In this document: positions 25,791 through 35,839 of the stretch, piece after piece | How positions within the stretch are numbered: position 1 is the stretch's first letter | Layout: every line of letters starts with the position of its first letter | From: Desulfosporosinus sp. I2 | Lineage (GTDB): Bacteria; Bacillota; Desulfitobacteriia; Desulfitobacteriales; Desulfitobacteriaceae | Length of the DNA stretch: 56,846 nucleotides | Direction: 5' to 3' | NCBI RefSeq assembly: GCF_000960765.1 | Contig: NZ_JYNH01000017.1 | Location: forward strand, 1 to 56,846 | The notes under the pieces: model-generated | The model's database searches: none | Seen by the model: only the letters and a program-made list of their open reading frames with translations | Told to the model about the DNA's origin: nothing | Program-made: the position numbers and the translations under genes

Positions 25791-27634
25791 ATGAGCATAT
25801 CTGAATTATTTGAACCTTATCCAGTCCAACTTGCCCCAGATCAACCAATTTCCGAAACTATTAATATGCTTATAGCCAATAACCTCTGTTTTGTACCGGA
25901 TAAAGGAGCGCTTAAGCAAGCTATTCTGGAAAGCGTACCGAATGGGATCATTGCTATCAATGCTGCCGGTGAAATCATATTTATGAATAAGGAAGCTTAC
26001 CGTTTACTGGGTGTGGATAATAATGTCATTGGGAAACCCATTATACTCGTTTTTCCTGTTAGTAAACTTACTTATATCGTTGAGACGGGCCTTACAGAAT
26101 ATGGCCAAAAGTTGGAGATTAACGGTCATACTATTATTTCCAACCGCTCCCCCATTATTTTAAATAACAACATTTGCGGTGCGGTAGCACTTTTTCAAGA
26201 TATCACAGATTTAGAGAATATCTCCCACCAACTCGCTTCGGTAAAGCAGCTTAACCTGGAACTAGATACGATTATTGAATCCTCTTTCGACGGTGTTATG
26301 ATAACCAACCAAGAAGGAATTGGCATTAGAATTAACCAATCCTTAGCCCGATTAACCGGATTGGATGCCACGCACTTTGAGGGTAAACCTATTGATGATT
26401 TATTTGATAAGGGCATTTTTGAGTATGAATCAATTACCATGAAGGCTTTACGGGCTGGGCGAACTATTACAAATGTCCAAAAAATTAGCACCACAGGCAA
26501 AGAGGTGCTTGTTACCGGTAATCCAATTTTTGATATAGCAGGAAATGTTCATAGAGTTGTCACTAATGTACGAGATATTACCGAACTGGAAAACCTAAAG
26601 GAAAAGTTAAAAGAATCCGAGTTGCTGGCAACTCGCTATCAAACGGAACTGTCTCAATTAATTCCGGAGCGCCTTGAGAAAGACAAAATTATTGTACAAA
26701 GTCCTAGCATGTTGAAACTATATAAACTTGCAATGCGCGCGGCTAGGACGGACGTCACCGTTCTGCTTCTAGGTGAATCTGGTGTCGGAAAAGAAGTTTT
26801 TTCCCGAGTGATCCACAACTCAAGCAACCGCGCAGCTACAGGGAGATTAATCCAGATAAACTGCGGAGCCATTCCCGAAAATCTTTTAGAATCCGAACTG
26901 TTCGGATATGAACCAGGTGCTTTTACTGGGGCTAGCCCCAAAGGTAAACCTGGAATTTTTGAAATTGCCACCCGAGGAACACTACTTTTAGATGAAATAG
27001 GAGATCTACCTAAAAATCTACAGGTTAAACTGTTACGGGTTCTTCAGGAACAGGAAGTTTATCGGATAGGAAGTACTAATCCGATAAAACTCAATGCCCG
27101 AATTATTGCTGCGACCAATCTAAATATTTGGGAACGAGTAAAAGAGGGTTCCTTTAGAGAAGACCTATTTTATCGTTTAAACGTTCTACCCATTGAAATC
27201 CCCCCCTAAGGGAACGCAAAGAAGATATTATACCCCTAAGCATGCACTTCATCCAACTTTATAACGAGAAATACAAAGTAGCCAAGCGGCTGGATCCTAA
27301 AGCCGTACCCATTCTGGAATCGTACAATTGGCCCGGCAACGTACGAGAACTTCAAAATATACTTGAACGATTAATGGTCGTTACCGATGAAGAACTAATT
27401 CAATCCTTGCAGGTTCAGTATCAGTTAACTAAGTTTAACTCTAAGTTTAATTCTCCTATCACTATCAATGAACTTATACCAATCCATGAAGCTAGAGATA
27501 TAGTGGAAAAAGAACTAATTACCATGGCTTTAGATTGTTACTCTTCCATAAGAAAAGCCGCCGAAGTTTTGGGACTTGATCACTCAAATATTGTTCGTAA
27601 GGTTGCAAAATACGGGATAAAGAGAAAATTATAG
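25791..27634 (+). pseudogene. Sigma-54-dependent activator (PAS-PAS-AAA-Fis) interrupted by a -1 frameshift
   Basis: ATG at 25791 with GGAGG 6 bases upstream. Two PAS domains, then AAA+ with GESGVGKEV, EPGAFTGA and LLLDEIGDL. The frame stops at 27207-27209 inside the conserved 'IPPLRERKEDI' segment. The continuing frame picks up exactly there (LRERKEDIIPLSMHF) and runs to 27634 with NWPGNVRELQN and a Fis-like HTH (VLGLDHSNIVRKV). The break falls in a run of seven C (27190-27196); eight would restore the frame. It may be a true mutation, a sequencing error, or slippage. Intact, it would be about 614 residues and the likely activator of the benzoate-CoA ligase promoter just downstream. Confidence 0.85.
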
Positions 27635-27668
27635 CAAAATTGCGTTTGAAACCAGTGTCTTGAGAATG

Positions 27669-27711
27669 AGCGTCCTCACTCCACTTTGAGAGTGAAAGAA
27701 GGTCGCTTTTT
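27669..27711 (+). terminator. Terminator after the frameshifted activator
   Basis: AGCG ... CGCT outer pairing, with inner CACTC/GAGTG stem, followed by TTTTT. It lies about 35 bases after the activator stop. Confidence 0.55.
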
Positions 27712-27784
27712 GATTGTTGTAACCTCTTAGAATTTTGGAGACTAAGTCTTCACACGCCCCACTAATTATTTGTAAAATTGTAAT

Positions 27785-27833
27785 AATACCGGTGCGATAA
27801 TACACCAAATTGGTGCATTATCGCACCGGTATT
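27785..27833. repeat. 49-base near-perfect palindrome upstream of the benzoate-CoA ligase promoter
   Basis: Outer 17-bp arms (27785-27801 and 27817-27833) are perfectly complementary and an inner CACCAA/TTGGTG extends the stem to about 23 bp. It is not followed by a T run on the plus strand. It lies 120-168 bases upstream of the -24 element, the usual distance for a sigma-54 activator site, so it may be an operator or a bidirectional terminator. The rest of the 27712-27952 gap shows no gene. Confidence 0.6.
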
Positions 27834-27952
27834 TAATATCTGAAAGTTATTATTGGAGAATAATCAGGTCCAGACTACCTTTACCCGTGAATTACTTCAT
27901 TTGAGGTATTTAAAACAACCGTTCACAAATTATTTTAAACATTTAGAAAATT

Positions 27953-27968
27953 TGGTCTATAACTTGCA
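27953..27968 (+). promoter_or_regulatory. Sigma-54 promoter of the benzoate-CoA ligase gene
   Basis: TGGTCTA-TAAC-TTGCA, GG-N10-GC spacing, about 90 bases upstream of the ATG at 28057. Confidence 0.78.
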
Positions 27969-28056
27969 ATTAATGCTAAGAGCTGAGAATTTGATTTAAT
28001 CTTTTCCGAAGGGAGCTGAAACATTTAAAGCCCAATTATTAAGGAGGTTAATTGTC

Positions 28057-29646
28057 ATGGGAGTTAAAAAGGAACCGGAAAAGTATAACGAGGCTAATCA
28101 ATTTGTTGATCGCCATATTCAAGAAGGCCGAGGACCGAAGGTAGCTATTTATTATTTGGACCAACAAATAACTTATAGTGAAGTTCATGAGAAAGTCAAT
28201 CAAACAGGTAACGCTTTAATGGAAATGGGCATTGGTCTAGAAGACCGAGTTATGTTGTTACTTTTAGATTGCCCAGAGTTTGTCTATAGTTTTTTTGGAG
28301 CCATGAAAATTGGTGCGATTCCCGTTCCTACTAACACCTTGTTAAAACCAGAAGATTATGAATACCTGTTAAATGATAGCCGCGCAAAAATTATTGTGGT
28401 CAGCGAAGAGTTACTGGACTGTATTACAGCTATTCGCAATAATTTATTATATTTACGTCAAATCATTGTAGTCGGGAAGCCAGTCGAAGAGTTCCTGAGT
28501 TTTAATAGCTTGCTTAAGGATAAATCCATAGAATTAGAAACTGCAAACACCACTGCCGATGATGCAGCATTTTGGCTTTACAGTTCAGGAACAACCGGGT
28601 TCCCTAAAGGAGTCGTTCACCTCCACCATGATATGACTTTTGCTGCAGAACATTATGCCAAAGGAGTTTTGCAGATCACAGAAAATGATATAACTTTTTC
28701 TGTGGCTAAATTGTTTTTCGCATATGGTTTAGGTAATGGCCTCTACTTTCCCTTTTATGTTGGTGCATCTACTGTCCTTTCCCCCAAGCGTCCGCTGCCA
28801 GAACATGTTTATTCGATGATTGAACGATACAAACCGACCTTATTCTTTGGAGTTCCCTCTTCATATGCAGCTATGGTACAACTCGAACGTGCCAAGGAAA
28901 ACTATGATTTAAGCAGTATCAGGTATTGTGCTTCCGCCGGAGAACCTTTACCAAAAGTAATTTTTGAACGTTGGTTTGAAAAATGGAATCTGGAAATTTT
29001 AGATGGAATTGGTTCAACGGAAATTTTACACATCTTTATCAGCAACATGCCCGGAGAAGTCAAACCAGGAAGTACTGGCAAAATTGTTCCAGGGTATAAG
29101 GCGAAAATTATTGATCAAGACGGTAACATCGTTCCAGCCGGGAATGTAGGAACTCTTATGATAAAGGGACACAGTAATGCAGCATATTACTGGAATAAGC
29201 ATGAAAAGACTATGGATACCTTCATCGGTAAGTGGACTAATACCGGAGACCAATATTACCAAGATAATGAGGGCTTCTTCTGGTATGTTGGTCGCGGCGA
29301 CGATATGATTAAAGCCGGTGGAATTTGGGTTTCCCCTGTCGAAGTTGAATATTGCTTGATGGAACATCCTGCAGTTTTTGAATCCGGGGTAATCGGAAGA
29401 GCCGATATAGATGGCTTAATCAAACCGAAAGCTTTTATAGTACTACAAGAAGGCTACGAGCCCAGCGGCGATTTAGTAAGTGAATTGTCTCTTTTTGTAA
29501 AATCAAAAATTGCACCCTACAAATTCCCACGTTGGCTCGAGTTTGTTTCTGATTTACCAAGAACAGCTACGGGCAAAATTCAGCGCTTTAAATTACGGCA
29601 GATAGATATTGAGATAGATATTGCTAGTTCAAGTGAGGATAGTTAA
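28057..29646 (+). CDS. bamY: Benzoate-CoA ligase (AMP-forming)
   Basis: 529 residues, AAGGAGG ribosome site. AMP-binding P-loop YSSGTTGFPKG at 175-185, the 'GIGSTE' motif, 'TGDQYYQDNEGFFWYVGRGDDMIKAGG' hinge region and a late 'RTATGKIQRF' with the catalytic lysine. The pattern (AFWLYSSGTTG..KGVVHLHHDM, 'FFAYGLGNGLYFP') is that of the benzoate/4-hydroxybenzoate-CoA ligase family. It activates benzoate with ATP and CoA and feeds the bam operon. Exact substrate range among aromatic acids is not visible. Confidence 0.88.
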   Translation: MGVKKEPEKYNEANQFVDRHIQEGRGPKVAIYYLDQQITYSEVHEKVNQTGNALMEMGIGLEDRVMLLLLDCPEFVYSFFGAMKIGAIPVPTNTLLKPEDYEYLLNDSRAKIIVVSEELLDCITAIRNNLLYLRQIIVVGKPVEEFLSFNSLLKDKSIELETANTTADDAAFWLYSSGTTGFPKGVVHLHHDMTFAAEHYAKGVLQITENDITFSVAKLFFAYGLGNGLYFPFYVGASTVLSPKRPLPEHVYSMIERYKPTLFFGVPSSYAAMVQLERAKENYDLSSIRYCASAGEPLPKVIFERWFEKWNLEILDGIGSTEILHIFISNMPGEVKPGSTGKIVPGYKAKIIDQDGNIVPAGNVGTLMIKGHSNAAYYWNKHEKTMDTFIGKWTNTGDQYYQDNEGFFWYVGRGDDMIKAGGIWVSPVEVEYCLMEHPAVFESGVIGRADIDGLIKPKAFIVLQEGYEPSGDLVSELSLFVKSKIAPYKFPRWLEFVSDLPRTATGKIQRFKLRQIDIEIDIASSSEDS

Positions 29647-29705
29647 TAAATAGATCAACTTGTTGAAAAGGAAGTTGGTATTTAAAGCCGCAAGGAGGTT
29701 CAAAT

Positions 29706-30968
29706 ATGACAGAAATCACCACGAGGCAGACATTTAAAAGTCAACTGGGAACTGGTTTTGCCTCATTAGTAACTTGTGTTGTTTTAGCTATGATTCTGTG
29801 GCCAATCTGGTCTAGTGTTATGAAGGCCATTTTTACCGTTTTTGCTTCACAAGGCTTGACAGCAGCGGGACCAAAAGTAGCTGCTCAGTTAATTGGGGCC
29901 ATGGTTGAAGGAAGCTTCTTCTGGATGGTTATTAACACTTGGATCTGGCAGACTCTAGTCATGGGCAACTATGGCAAAACAAAATTTACTGACCACCAAC
30001 CATGGGCTGGACTTTGGTATATTCTTGTTGCCTGGTTTTTTGGAATTGTGGCTTTTATTCTATTAATCAGTTTCCTGGGCATTTGGTGGAAACCGTTTAG
30101 CTTAGCCATAATGTTCATGCCCAAAACCGCTGAAGAGGTCAGTTTAGCTTTCGAAGCATGGGAAGCTGCCAATTTTTATGCCTTAGCTGTGATTTTAGCC
30201 CAAATTCCATTTATCTCCTTACTGCAAAAATGGCCTTTTGCTGGTACATCTAAACAACCCATCGAAAGTTTTGGCGTTCTTGCTTTCAGCACTGCAGTGA
30301 CTTGGATTGTTTGGATGTCTGTAATTGTACCCAGCTTTATGAAACTTTCCATAGGCGAACATCTAATTGTAGCCCAACCTTTTGGTTCTTGGCCGGCTTT
30401 TGTAGCCTTTTGTCAAGCATTTGTTATCTTTTCCATTATGCCTGTCGAGGGTGGCGAGCTATATCCCATGAAGCTGTTTGCCAAGAAACAGCCACAGATG
30501 GCTATAGTCGGGTTTATTATTGCCTTAGCCTCTGGTTTTATCATGCCGGCAATCCTTAAAAGCATAATAGTTCCCTTAGACCTAGTTCCCGGTACTCCCC
30601 CAGATGTTATCGTCGCTTCACTAGAGCTATCTGTCATTGTCTTTATGTTGACTTGGCACCATTTATTCGGGGATTATCCAAGTGCCAAACTGAGTCCAAA
30701 TACAGCAATTAGGGTCTTGACACGAGTTGCTATTTGGTTTATTGGTGGTAGTGTTTATGGAGTTGTATGGCTAAAGACCTTTAAATTATTGCCTATAGGT
30801 GCAAATAATTTGGGTATGGGTTTTCCAACCATGGGAATTTTAGCTGGTCAGTTCGCTTTACTTATGACTATACTTTTCTTTAATACATTTTTGGACAAAT
30901 GGCCCCTTGTTCGCAAACAGGAACGTAATAATACTGAAGCGGTTCCAGCACGAAATTACAAGATTTAA
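29706..30968 (+). CDS. Polytopic membrane protein of unknown family, possible aromatic-acid permease
   Basis: 420 residues with about ten hydrophobic segments spread over the length and few charged residues between them. AAGGAGG ribosome site and start 60 bases after the ligase stop, so probably co-transcribed. I do not recognise the family: there are no MFS, DctM or SSS signatures. Conserved-looking spots are 'WWKPF', 'MPVEGGELYP' and 'LTWHHLFGDYPS'. Pairing with benzoate-CoA ligase suggests uptake of the acid or a membrane role in its activation; this is inference. Confidence 0.75.
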   Translation: MTEITTRQTFKSQLGTGFASLVTCVVLAMILWPIWSSVMKAIFTVFASQGLTAAGPKVAAQLIGAMVEGSFFWMVINTWIWQTLVMGNYGKTKFTDHQPWAGLWYILVAWFFGIVAFILLISFLGIWWKPFSLAIMFMPKTAEEVSLAFEAWEAANFYALAVILAQIPFISLLQKWPFAGTSKQPIESFGVLAFSTAVTWIVWMSVIVPSFMKLSIGEHLIVAQPFGSWPAFVAFCQAFVIFSIMPVEGGELYPMKLFAKKQPQMAIVGFIIALASGFIMPAILKSIIVPLDLVPGTPPDVIVASLELSVIVFMLTWHHLFGDYPSAKLSPNTAIRVLTRVAIWFIGGSVYGVVWLKTFKLLPIGANNLGMGFPTMGILAGQFALLMTILFFNTFLDKWPLVRKQERNNTEAVPARNYKI

Positions 30969-31012
30969 TCATCTTCATAGTACTCATCATACAAGAAGTG
31001 GTTGTGTATCAA

Positions 31013-31040
31013 AGGGAGGCATTCTGCCTCCCTGCTTTTG
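31013..31040. terminator. Terminator between convergent membrane-protein and AOR genes
   Basis: AGGGAGGCA-TTC-TGCCTCCCT (31013-31033) followed by GCTTTT on the plus strand, with AAA on the other side. It probably serves the ligase/membrane-protein transcript. Confidence 0.75.
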
Positions 31041-31108
31041 GGATCTCCTAATAGATTTATGGAGAAAGGAGGGGTTTTGGAAAAGCCCAAAATCTCTAAT
31101 ACAGGATT

Positions 31109-32872
31109 CTAATGTTGTTTAACGGAAGGTCGTCCTTGACTATCCCACCCTCTTAATTTGTAATATTCATCGAGCATAAAGTCTAGTTCCTCAACGTTGA
31201 TAACATCCCGCCCCCCGTTGAGCGGTTCTCTGAACATCCGCTTCGGCAATGTATCCTGTTCCCTGGTCGCACCTTCGCGGAGATTAAAAACCTTTGTTAA
31301 CGTTACAATTCTGTTGGCAATTTCTTCAAGTTCTAACCGGGTATAATCCCAACCGGTAAGTGCTTTTATTAACTGTTGAAGTTCTGGCCAAAGAATCATG
31401 TCCCGATAAAAAACACATAAGATTTGAGCATTAAAAAGCGTTAACCTATTTTCAAAATCGATGAACATTTCTGCTTTACCCTGGGTAATTGCAGGATCGA
31501 TCATCCCACTTAACTCTGCCTTATAAAATGTAGCGCGCAAATGACAGGCACCTCTGGTGGATGTGGCATAGGCCAGCCCCATGCCTTTAAGTACCCGGGG
31601 GTCATAGCCAGAGGGTTCCAAACCTTTGACGTGAATGGCAATGTCCTCAAGATCCCAAACTTTGGCGGCATGTTTGATCCCTTGGGACAAGATTACCCCT
31701 AGACCTCTTACATTAGCGATATCTTCAAGTAATTCAGCCACTCCCAATGCATCGCCATAGCTTAAATTTGCTTCGACTTTACCACGTTGAACAGCTTCAA
31801 GAGTAAAGGCAACTAAATTCCCTGCCGTGATCGTGTCCATCCCTAAACGGTCACAAAGATCATTTAAGTAGAGGATCTCAGCTAAATCACCAATGCAGCA
31901 AAGTCCTCCAAAAGCATAGATCGTTTCATATTCGGGTCCTTCTACTTTTAACCCCTCATACTTTCCTTTAGAAACCGTGGTAAGCTTTCCGCAGGCTAAG
32001 AAACAATTGGGACAGGCATTTGCTTTGACCTCATGTTCGGCGATTAAGGTGTCCCCGCTCAGATCTTTCCAATTCTCATAAACCCCTTCTGACCAATATT
32101 TAGTCGGGAAGGTTTCAGCACAATTCATGGTTTTGACCATTTGAGTGGTACCGTACGTTTGATACGCTTTGACACCTACATTCCCTTTCGCCTTCTCGCT
32201 CAAGGATTTAATTAAATCCTTGAGCAGTTCCGGATCAGCGACTTCTGCCTGAGCTTGACCGTAAAATACTATAGCCTTAACCTTTTTCGAGCCCATCACG
32301 GCGCCCATACCGGTGCGGCCAGCTGAACGCCAATAGTTATTTTCGATACAGGCGAACCGTACCAGATTTTCTCCTGCCGGACCTATGACGATGGCTTGAG
32401 CTTTAGGCACTCCAACCTCCTCTAAAACCCGATCTTCCGTCTCAAAGGTATCTTTACCCCAGAGATGGCTGGCGTTTCGGAACTCGACCTTGCAATCGGA
32501 TATCTCTAGAGAAAGCGGCACGTCTGCCGCCCCCTCCAAAATTATCGCATCGTAGCCTGTTTTGCGCATAAGAGGAGCTACCTTGCCCCCTGAGTATGAT
32601 TCGCCATAGAAGCCTGTTTGCGGCGATTTGCTATATACTCCGTAACGGCTAGAACCCCACATTCCTGTACCTGTAGCGGGGCCAGTAACAAAAATAAGCT
32701 TGTTGTCCTCTGAGAGAGGGTCGATCCCAGTCCTTACATTTTCTAAAAGCAAGTAAGAACCTAGGCCCTTTCCTCCAAGATAAGTTTTTAGTATTTCCTC
32801 CGGAATCTCCTCGACCGTGGAGGACCTATTCGTGAGGTTAATCCTCAATAGTCTCCCAAAAAAGCCTTTCAT
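31109..32872 (-). CDS. Aldehyde:ferredoxin oxidoreductase-family tungsten enzyme (third AOR-fold protein)
   Basis: 587 residues from ATG 32872 (MKGFFGRLLRINL, the classical AOR start), with a G-rich ribosome site; the frame is open further to 33004 but that part does not look coded. Pterin motifs 'GGKGLGSYLL' and 'GRTGMGAVMGSKKVKAI', and the Fe-S motif CPNCFLACG, are present. It is shorter than and clearly different from BamB. AOR enzymes oxidise aldehydes to acids or reduce acids using ferredoxin. It ends an operon with a Liv-type importer, so it may process the imported compound, for example an aromatic aldehyde. Not assigned to BamB because no BamC gene is attached. Confidence 0.88.
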   Translation of the reverse strand: MKGFFGRLLRINLTNRSSTVEEIPEEILKTYLGGKGLGSYLLLENVRTGIDPLSEDNKLIFVTGPATGTGMWGSSRYGVYSKSPQTGFYGESYSGGKVAPLMRKTGYDAIILEGAADVPLSLEISDCKVEFRNASHLWGKDTFETEDRVLEEVGVPKAQAIVIGPAGENLVRFACIENNYWRSAGRTGMGAVMGSKKVKAIVFYGQAQAEVADPELLKDLIKSLSEKAKGNVGVKAYQTYGTTQMVKTMNCAETFPTKYWSEGVYENWKDLSGDTLIAEHEVKANACPNCFLACGKLTTVSKGKYEGLKVEGPEYETIYAFGGLCCIGDLAEILYLNDLCDRLGMDTITAGNLVAFTLEAVQRGKVEANLSYGDALGVAELLEDIANVRGLGVILSQGIKHAAKVWDLEDIAIHVKGLEPSGYDPRVLKGMGLAYATSTRGACHLRATFYKAELSGMIDPAITQGKAEMFIDFENRLTLFNAQILCVFYRDMILWPELQQLIKALTGWDYTRLELEEIANRIVTLTKVFNLREGATREQDTLPKRMFREPLNGGRDVINVEELDFMLDEYYKLRGWDSQGRPSVKQH

Positions 32873-33032
32873 CCCGTCCCCCCCATTTACTCTACTCCGA
32901 CTTATGATTATTTCACAAGAGATTTTGTTTTTACGGATTCCACAACTTATATGTAATTTCCTTGCTATTCTTACAGCAAACCGTGACAAAGGAACTACTA
33001 ACAAGCTAACAAGGGTCGCAATTTACCAATGG

Positions 33033-33311
33033 TTAATCCACAAAGGGAACTAATTTAAACACTACCGGTGCACAATAATCCGGGCACTGAACGTTTACTT
33101 CTCCGTCGAAACCTAGAGCTTGAGGGGTAACCTTCTTGCGAAGGGCAAATACAAAAGGGTACATTGCATTAAGCGCCGTGACGCAAACATTATCAGATTT
33201 ATCAAAATCGATTAAAGGACCGTCAATAATAATTTTATCTCCCGGCTTGTACAATTTACATTGGGAGTTTACGACTACTATTTTAATTTTATCTTCCTTA
33301 AAATCAGTCAC
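33033..33311 (-). CDS. Small TIGR04076-family protein
   Basis: 92 residues. The pattern 'SQCKLYKPGDK', then a central Cys before an aromatic-rich 'NAMYPFVFAL', and a C-terminal 'VQCPDYCAPV' is typical of the TIGR04076 family, whose function is unknown and which often lies near redox or metal genes. It sits between livF and the AOR gene. Its four cysteines may bind a metal or cluster; this is inference. Confidence 0.7.
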   Translation of the reverse strand: MTDFKEDKIKIVVVNSQCKLYKPGDKIIIDGPLIDFDKSDNVCVTALNAMYPFVFALRKKVTPQALGFDGEVNVQCPDYCAPVVFKLVPFVD

Positions 33312-33342
33312 ATTATATAATCCTCTCTTTCTCTTAGTCCGG

Positions 33343-34059
33343 TCAATGTCCCCCTAAATAGGCGGCTTTAACTTCCGGGTCACTAATTAAATCAGCCGCT
33401 AGCCCACTCTTAAGAACCGCTCCATTTTCCAAAATATAAGCACGGTGAGCAGTGTTCAGAGCGGTCATGGCATTTTGTTCGACAAGTAAAATCGTTTTTC
33501 CAGCCTGATTTAAACGTTTGATCACCTCAAAGATCTCTTTAACAATTAAAGGGGCCAAACCCATGGAGGGTTCATCTAAGAGTAAGGTGTCCGCTCCCGT
33601 CATTAACGCTCGACCAATCGCTAACATCTGCTGTTCTCCGCCAGACAGATTGCCTGATGCTTGCTTTTTTCGTTCGGACAAACGGGGAAACTGTTTATAG
33701 ACCTCTTCCATATCTTCTTTAACCTTGGCGTGATCTTTTCTGTTATAGGTAGCTAGTATCAAATTTTCCTCGACGGTTAGTTTCGTTAACATGCCCCGTC
33801 CTTCTGGAACATGGGATAGGCCCTGGCGAGCGATTAAATGCGAGGGGGAATTCGTAATATCCTTATTTTTAAACCTTACCTTACCGGAACTAGGGCGTAC
33901 CATCCCAGAAATAGCCCGTAACGTGCTCGATTTGCCGGCTCCGTTTGCTCCAATAATGGTTACAATTTCTCCTTCATCGATATAAAAAGAGATCCCTTGC
34001 AGCGCTTTAATTACGCCGTACACAACTTCCAGGTCTTCGACTTCCATTATTTTGGTCAT
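33343..34059 (-). CDS. livF: LivF-type ABC transporter ATPase
   Basis: 238 residues. Walker A GANGAGKSS, signature LSGGEQQ, Walker B LLLDEPSMGLAP and the H-loop equivalent are all present. 'EENLILATYNR' and overall length fit LivF. One of two ATPases of a branched-chain amino acid-type (HAAT) importer. Overlaps livG by one base. Confidence 0.93.
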   Translation of the reverse strand: MTKIMEVEDLEVVYGVIKALQGISFYIDEGEIVTIIGANGAGKSSTLRAISGMVRPSSGKVRFKNKDITNSPSHLIARQGLSHVPEGRGMLTKLTVEENLILATYNRKDHAKVKEDMEEVYKQFPRLSERKKQASGNLSGGEQQMLAIGRALMTGADTLLLDEPSMGLAPLIVKEIFEVIKRLNQAGKTILLVEQNAMTALNTAHRAYILENGAVLKSGLAADLISDPEVKAAYLGGH

Positions 34060-34799
34060 TAACCCACCTCCGCTTCACCCAAGTAAGCCTTAATTACAAC
34101 TGGGTTATTCTGTATTTCTTCAACAGTCCCGTTAGCGATAACCTGGCCAAAATTCATGACAGTAGCATAATCACAGAGCCCTTCCACCAATTTCATCTGG
34201 TGTTCAATTAAGACAATCGTTATATCACTGTATTGTCTCTTAACTTCCTTGATAAGACCTACTAAGCCTTGGACCTCTTTCGGATTCATACCCGCTGCAG
34301 GTTCATCTAGCAATAAGAGTTTCGGTTCCGTAGCGAGTGCTCTGGCGATTTCTAACTTTCTCTGCATTCCATACGGAAGATTTCCAGCCTTTTCTTCCGC
34401 TCGCACATCAAGTCCAAAAAGTTTTATTAGACTTTCAATTTTAACCGACAAATCTTTGGTTTTATGCTTCCCTAGCCTGCGGCGGTGGATTTGTCCAACC
34501 TGGATATTCTCCACAACCGTAAGGTCATTGAACAAACGCAAATTTTGAAAGGTCCTAGCCACTCCAAGGCGGGAGATTTCGTAAGACTGTTTACCAACCA
34601 AGCTTGTTCCATCGAGAAAGATCTGACCAGCAGTCGGTTGGTATATTCCAGTAATTAAATTGAATAACGTCGTTTTACCTGCTCCGTTTGCTCCAATTAC
34701 TCCATAGATCATCTTCGGTTTAACATTGATATTTAAACTGGAAATAGCCTTCAAGCCACCAAACATATGGTTCAGTTCTTTGATTTCCAGCAACTCCAT
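34059..34799 (-). CDS. livG: LivG-type ABC transporter ATPase
   Basis: 246 residues with Walker A GANGAGKTT, 'RTFQNLRLF' characteristic of LivG, Walker B LLLLDEPAAGMNP and 'IEHQMKLV'. The signature motif is degenerate (LPYGMQRK), as usual in LivG. Second ATPase of the importer. Confidence 0.93.
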   Translation of the reverse strand: MELLEIKELNHMFGGLKAISSLNINVKPKMIYGVIGANGAGKTTLFNLITGIYQPTAGQIFLDGTSLVGKQSYEISRLGVARTFQNLRLFNDLTVVENIQVGQIHRRRLGKHKTKDLSVKIESLIKLFGLDVRAEEKAGNLPYGMQRKLEIARALATEPKLLLLDEPAAGMNPKEVQGLVGLIKEVKRQYSDITIVLIEHQMKLVEGLCDYATVMNFGQVIANGTVEEIQNNPVVIKAYLGEAEVG

Positions 34800-34840
34800 A
34801 GTCAGGCCCCCTTCTGTTCAGAGCTTTATTTACATAACAC

Positions 34841-35824
34841 TTAGATATTTGATTTTTTCATTCCAGGAAGTAGGCGTTTAATTATCCCTCTTCGTCTCCC
34901 TCTGAGGATTCTAAGCAAGCTCATAAGTCCTTCCGGCAAGAACAGAATTACTAAACAAATCGCTAGCCCGAGGATGATTAAATAAGCAGAACTTTGCCCC
35001 CACATAACCAACATGTATTGGTTGCCTACATATAGTACGATGGCACCAATAACTGGACCGAATAAGGTACCAATCCCCCCTAAGAGCACCATAATAACCA
35101 TTTGATCCGCGATCAGCGGTCCCAAAACGCTATCAGGATGAATAAACGTAATCCAATAGGCAAAGGCACCTCCGATGATGCCAGCAAACATTGAGCTGAG
35201 GGCAAATACCTGGTTTTTAACCCACGTCGTGTTGAGTCCTAACGTGCGGGCTGCAGTCTCTTCCTCCCGTACAGCTTTAACTTTTAATCCAAAATCGCTA
35301 TGTTCAAAAAAGAGATAGGCTACCATGAAAACAAGGAGTGCTAAGCCGAACATGACGAAATAAAAGAAATTGTCATTCAGCATCGGTGGCAAACGCAAGC
35401 CCTCTGGCCCACCTGTTATCGTTAACACCAAAACCAACTGACGCATCATTTCAGCGAAAGCCCAGGTACCAATGGCAAAATAGGAACCGCTTAGGCGTAA
35501 GGTAGGATACCCCACCAAAGCAGCAAAAATATAGGTTAAAATCCCCGCGATTAACAAGGACACAAAAAATGGCAGATGTAACTGGGTCATCAGCATGCCT
35601 GCAATATAAGCACCCAGTCCAAAAGATGCGCCATGACCGAAGCTAATATAACCCATGTAACCACCCAGCATATTCCAACTTAAGGCTAGGCCGATCCACA
35701 TCATGATACCCGTAGCAATTCGCAAAACGAAGGAAGAAACGACGAAGGGCAAACAGCATAAAACGACCATAGAAAGGAACAGAATGATTAATTTGACTGG
35801 GCTAAAAGACTTTGATATTGACAA
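34841..35824 (-). CDS. livM: LivM-type ABC transporter permease
   Basis: 327 residues with about nine hydrophobic helices; 'GYISFGHGASFGLGAY' and 'REEETAARTLGLNT' are LivM hallmarks (the latter is the coupling loop for the ATPase). The C-terminus is Arg-rich and cytoplasmic. Confidence 0.93.
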   Translation of the reverse strand: MSISKSFSPVKLIILFLSMVVLCCLPFVVSSFVLRIATGIMMWIGLALSWNMLGGYMGYISFGHGASFGLGAYIAGMLMTQLHLPFFVSLLIAGILTYIFAALVGYPTLRLSGSYFAIGTWAFAEMMRQLVLVLTITGGPEGLRLPPMLNDNFFYFVMFGLALLVFMVAYLFFEHSDFGLKVKAVREEETAARTLGLNTTWVKNQVFALSSMFAGIIGGAFAYWITFIHPDSVLGPLIADQMVIMVLLGGIGTLFGPVIGAIVLYVGNQYMLVMWGQSSAYLIILGLAICLVILFLPEGLMSLLRILRGRRRGIIKRLLPGMKKSNI

Positions 35825-35839
35825 TTTGACCTCTCCTTT

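Noticed and set aside
32873-33004. 44-residue N-terminal extension of the AOR-family protein
   Set aside because: AOR proteins begin at the MKGFFGRLLRINL-like segment; the extension is Arg/Ile-rich and unlike the family.
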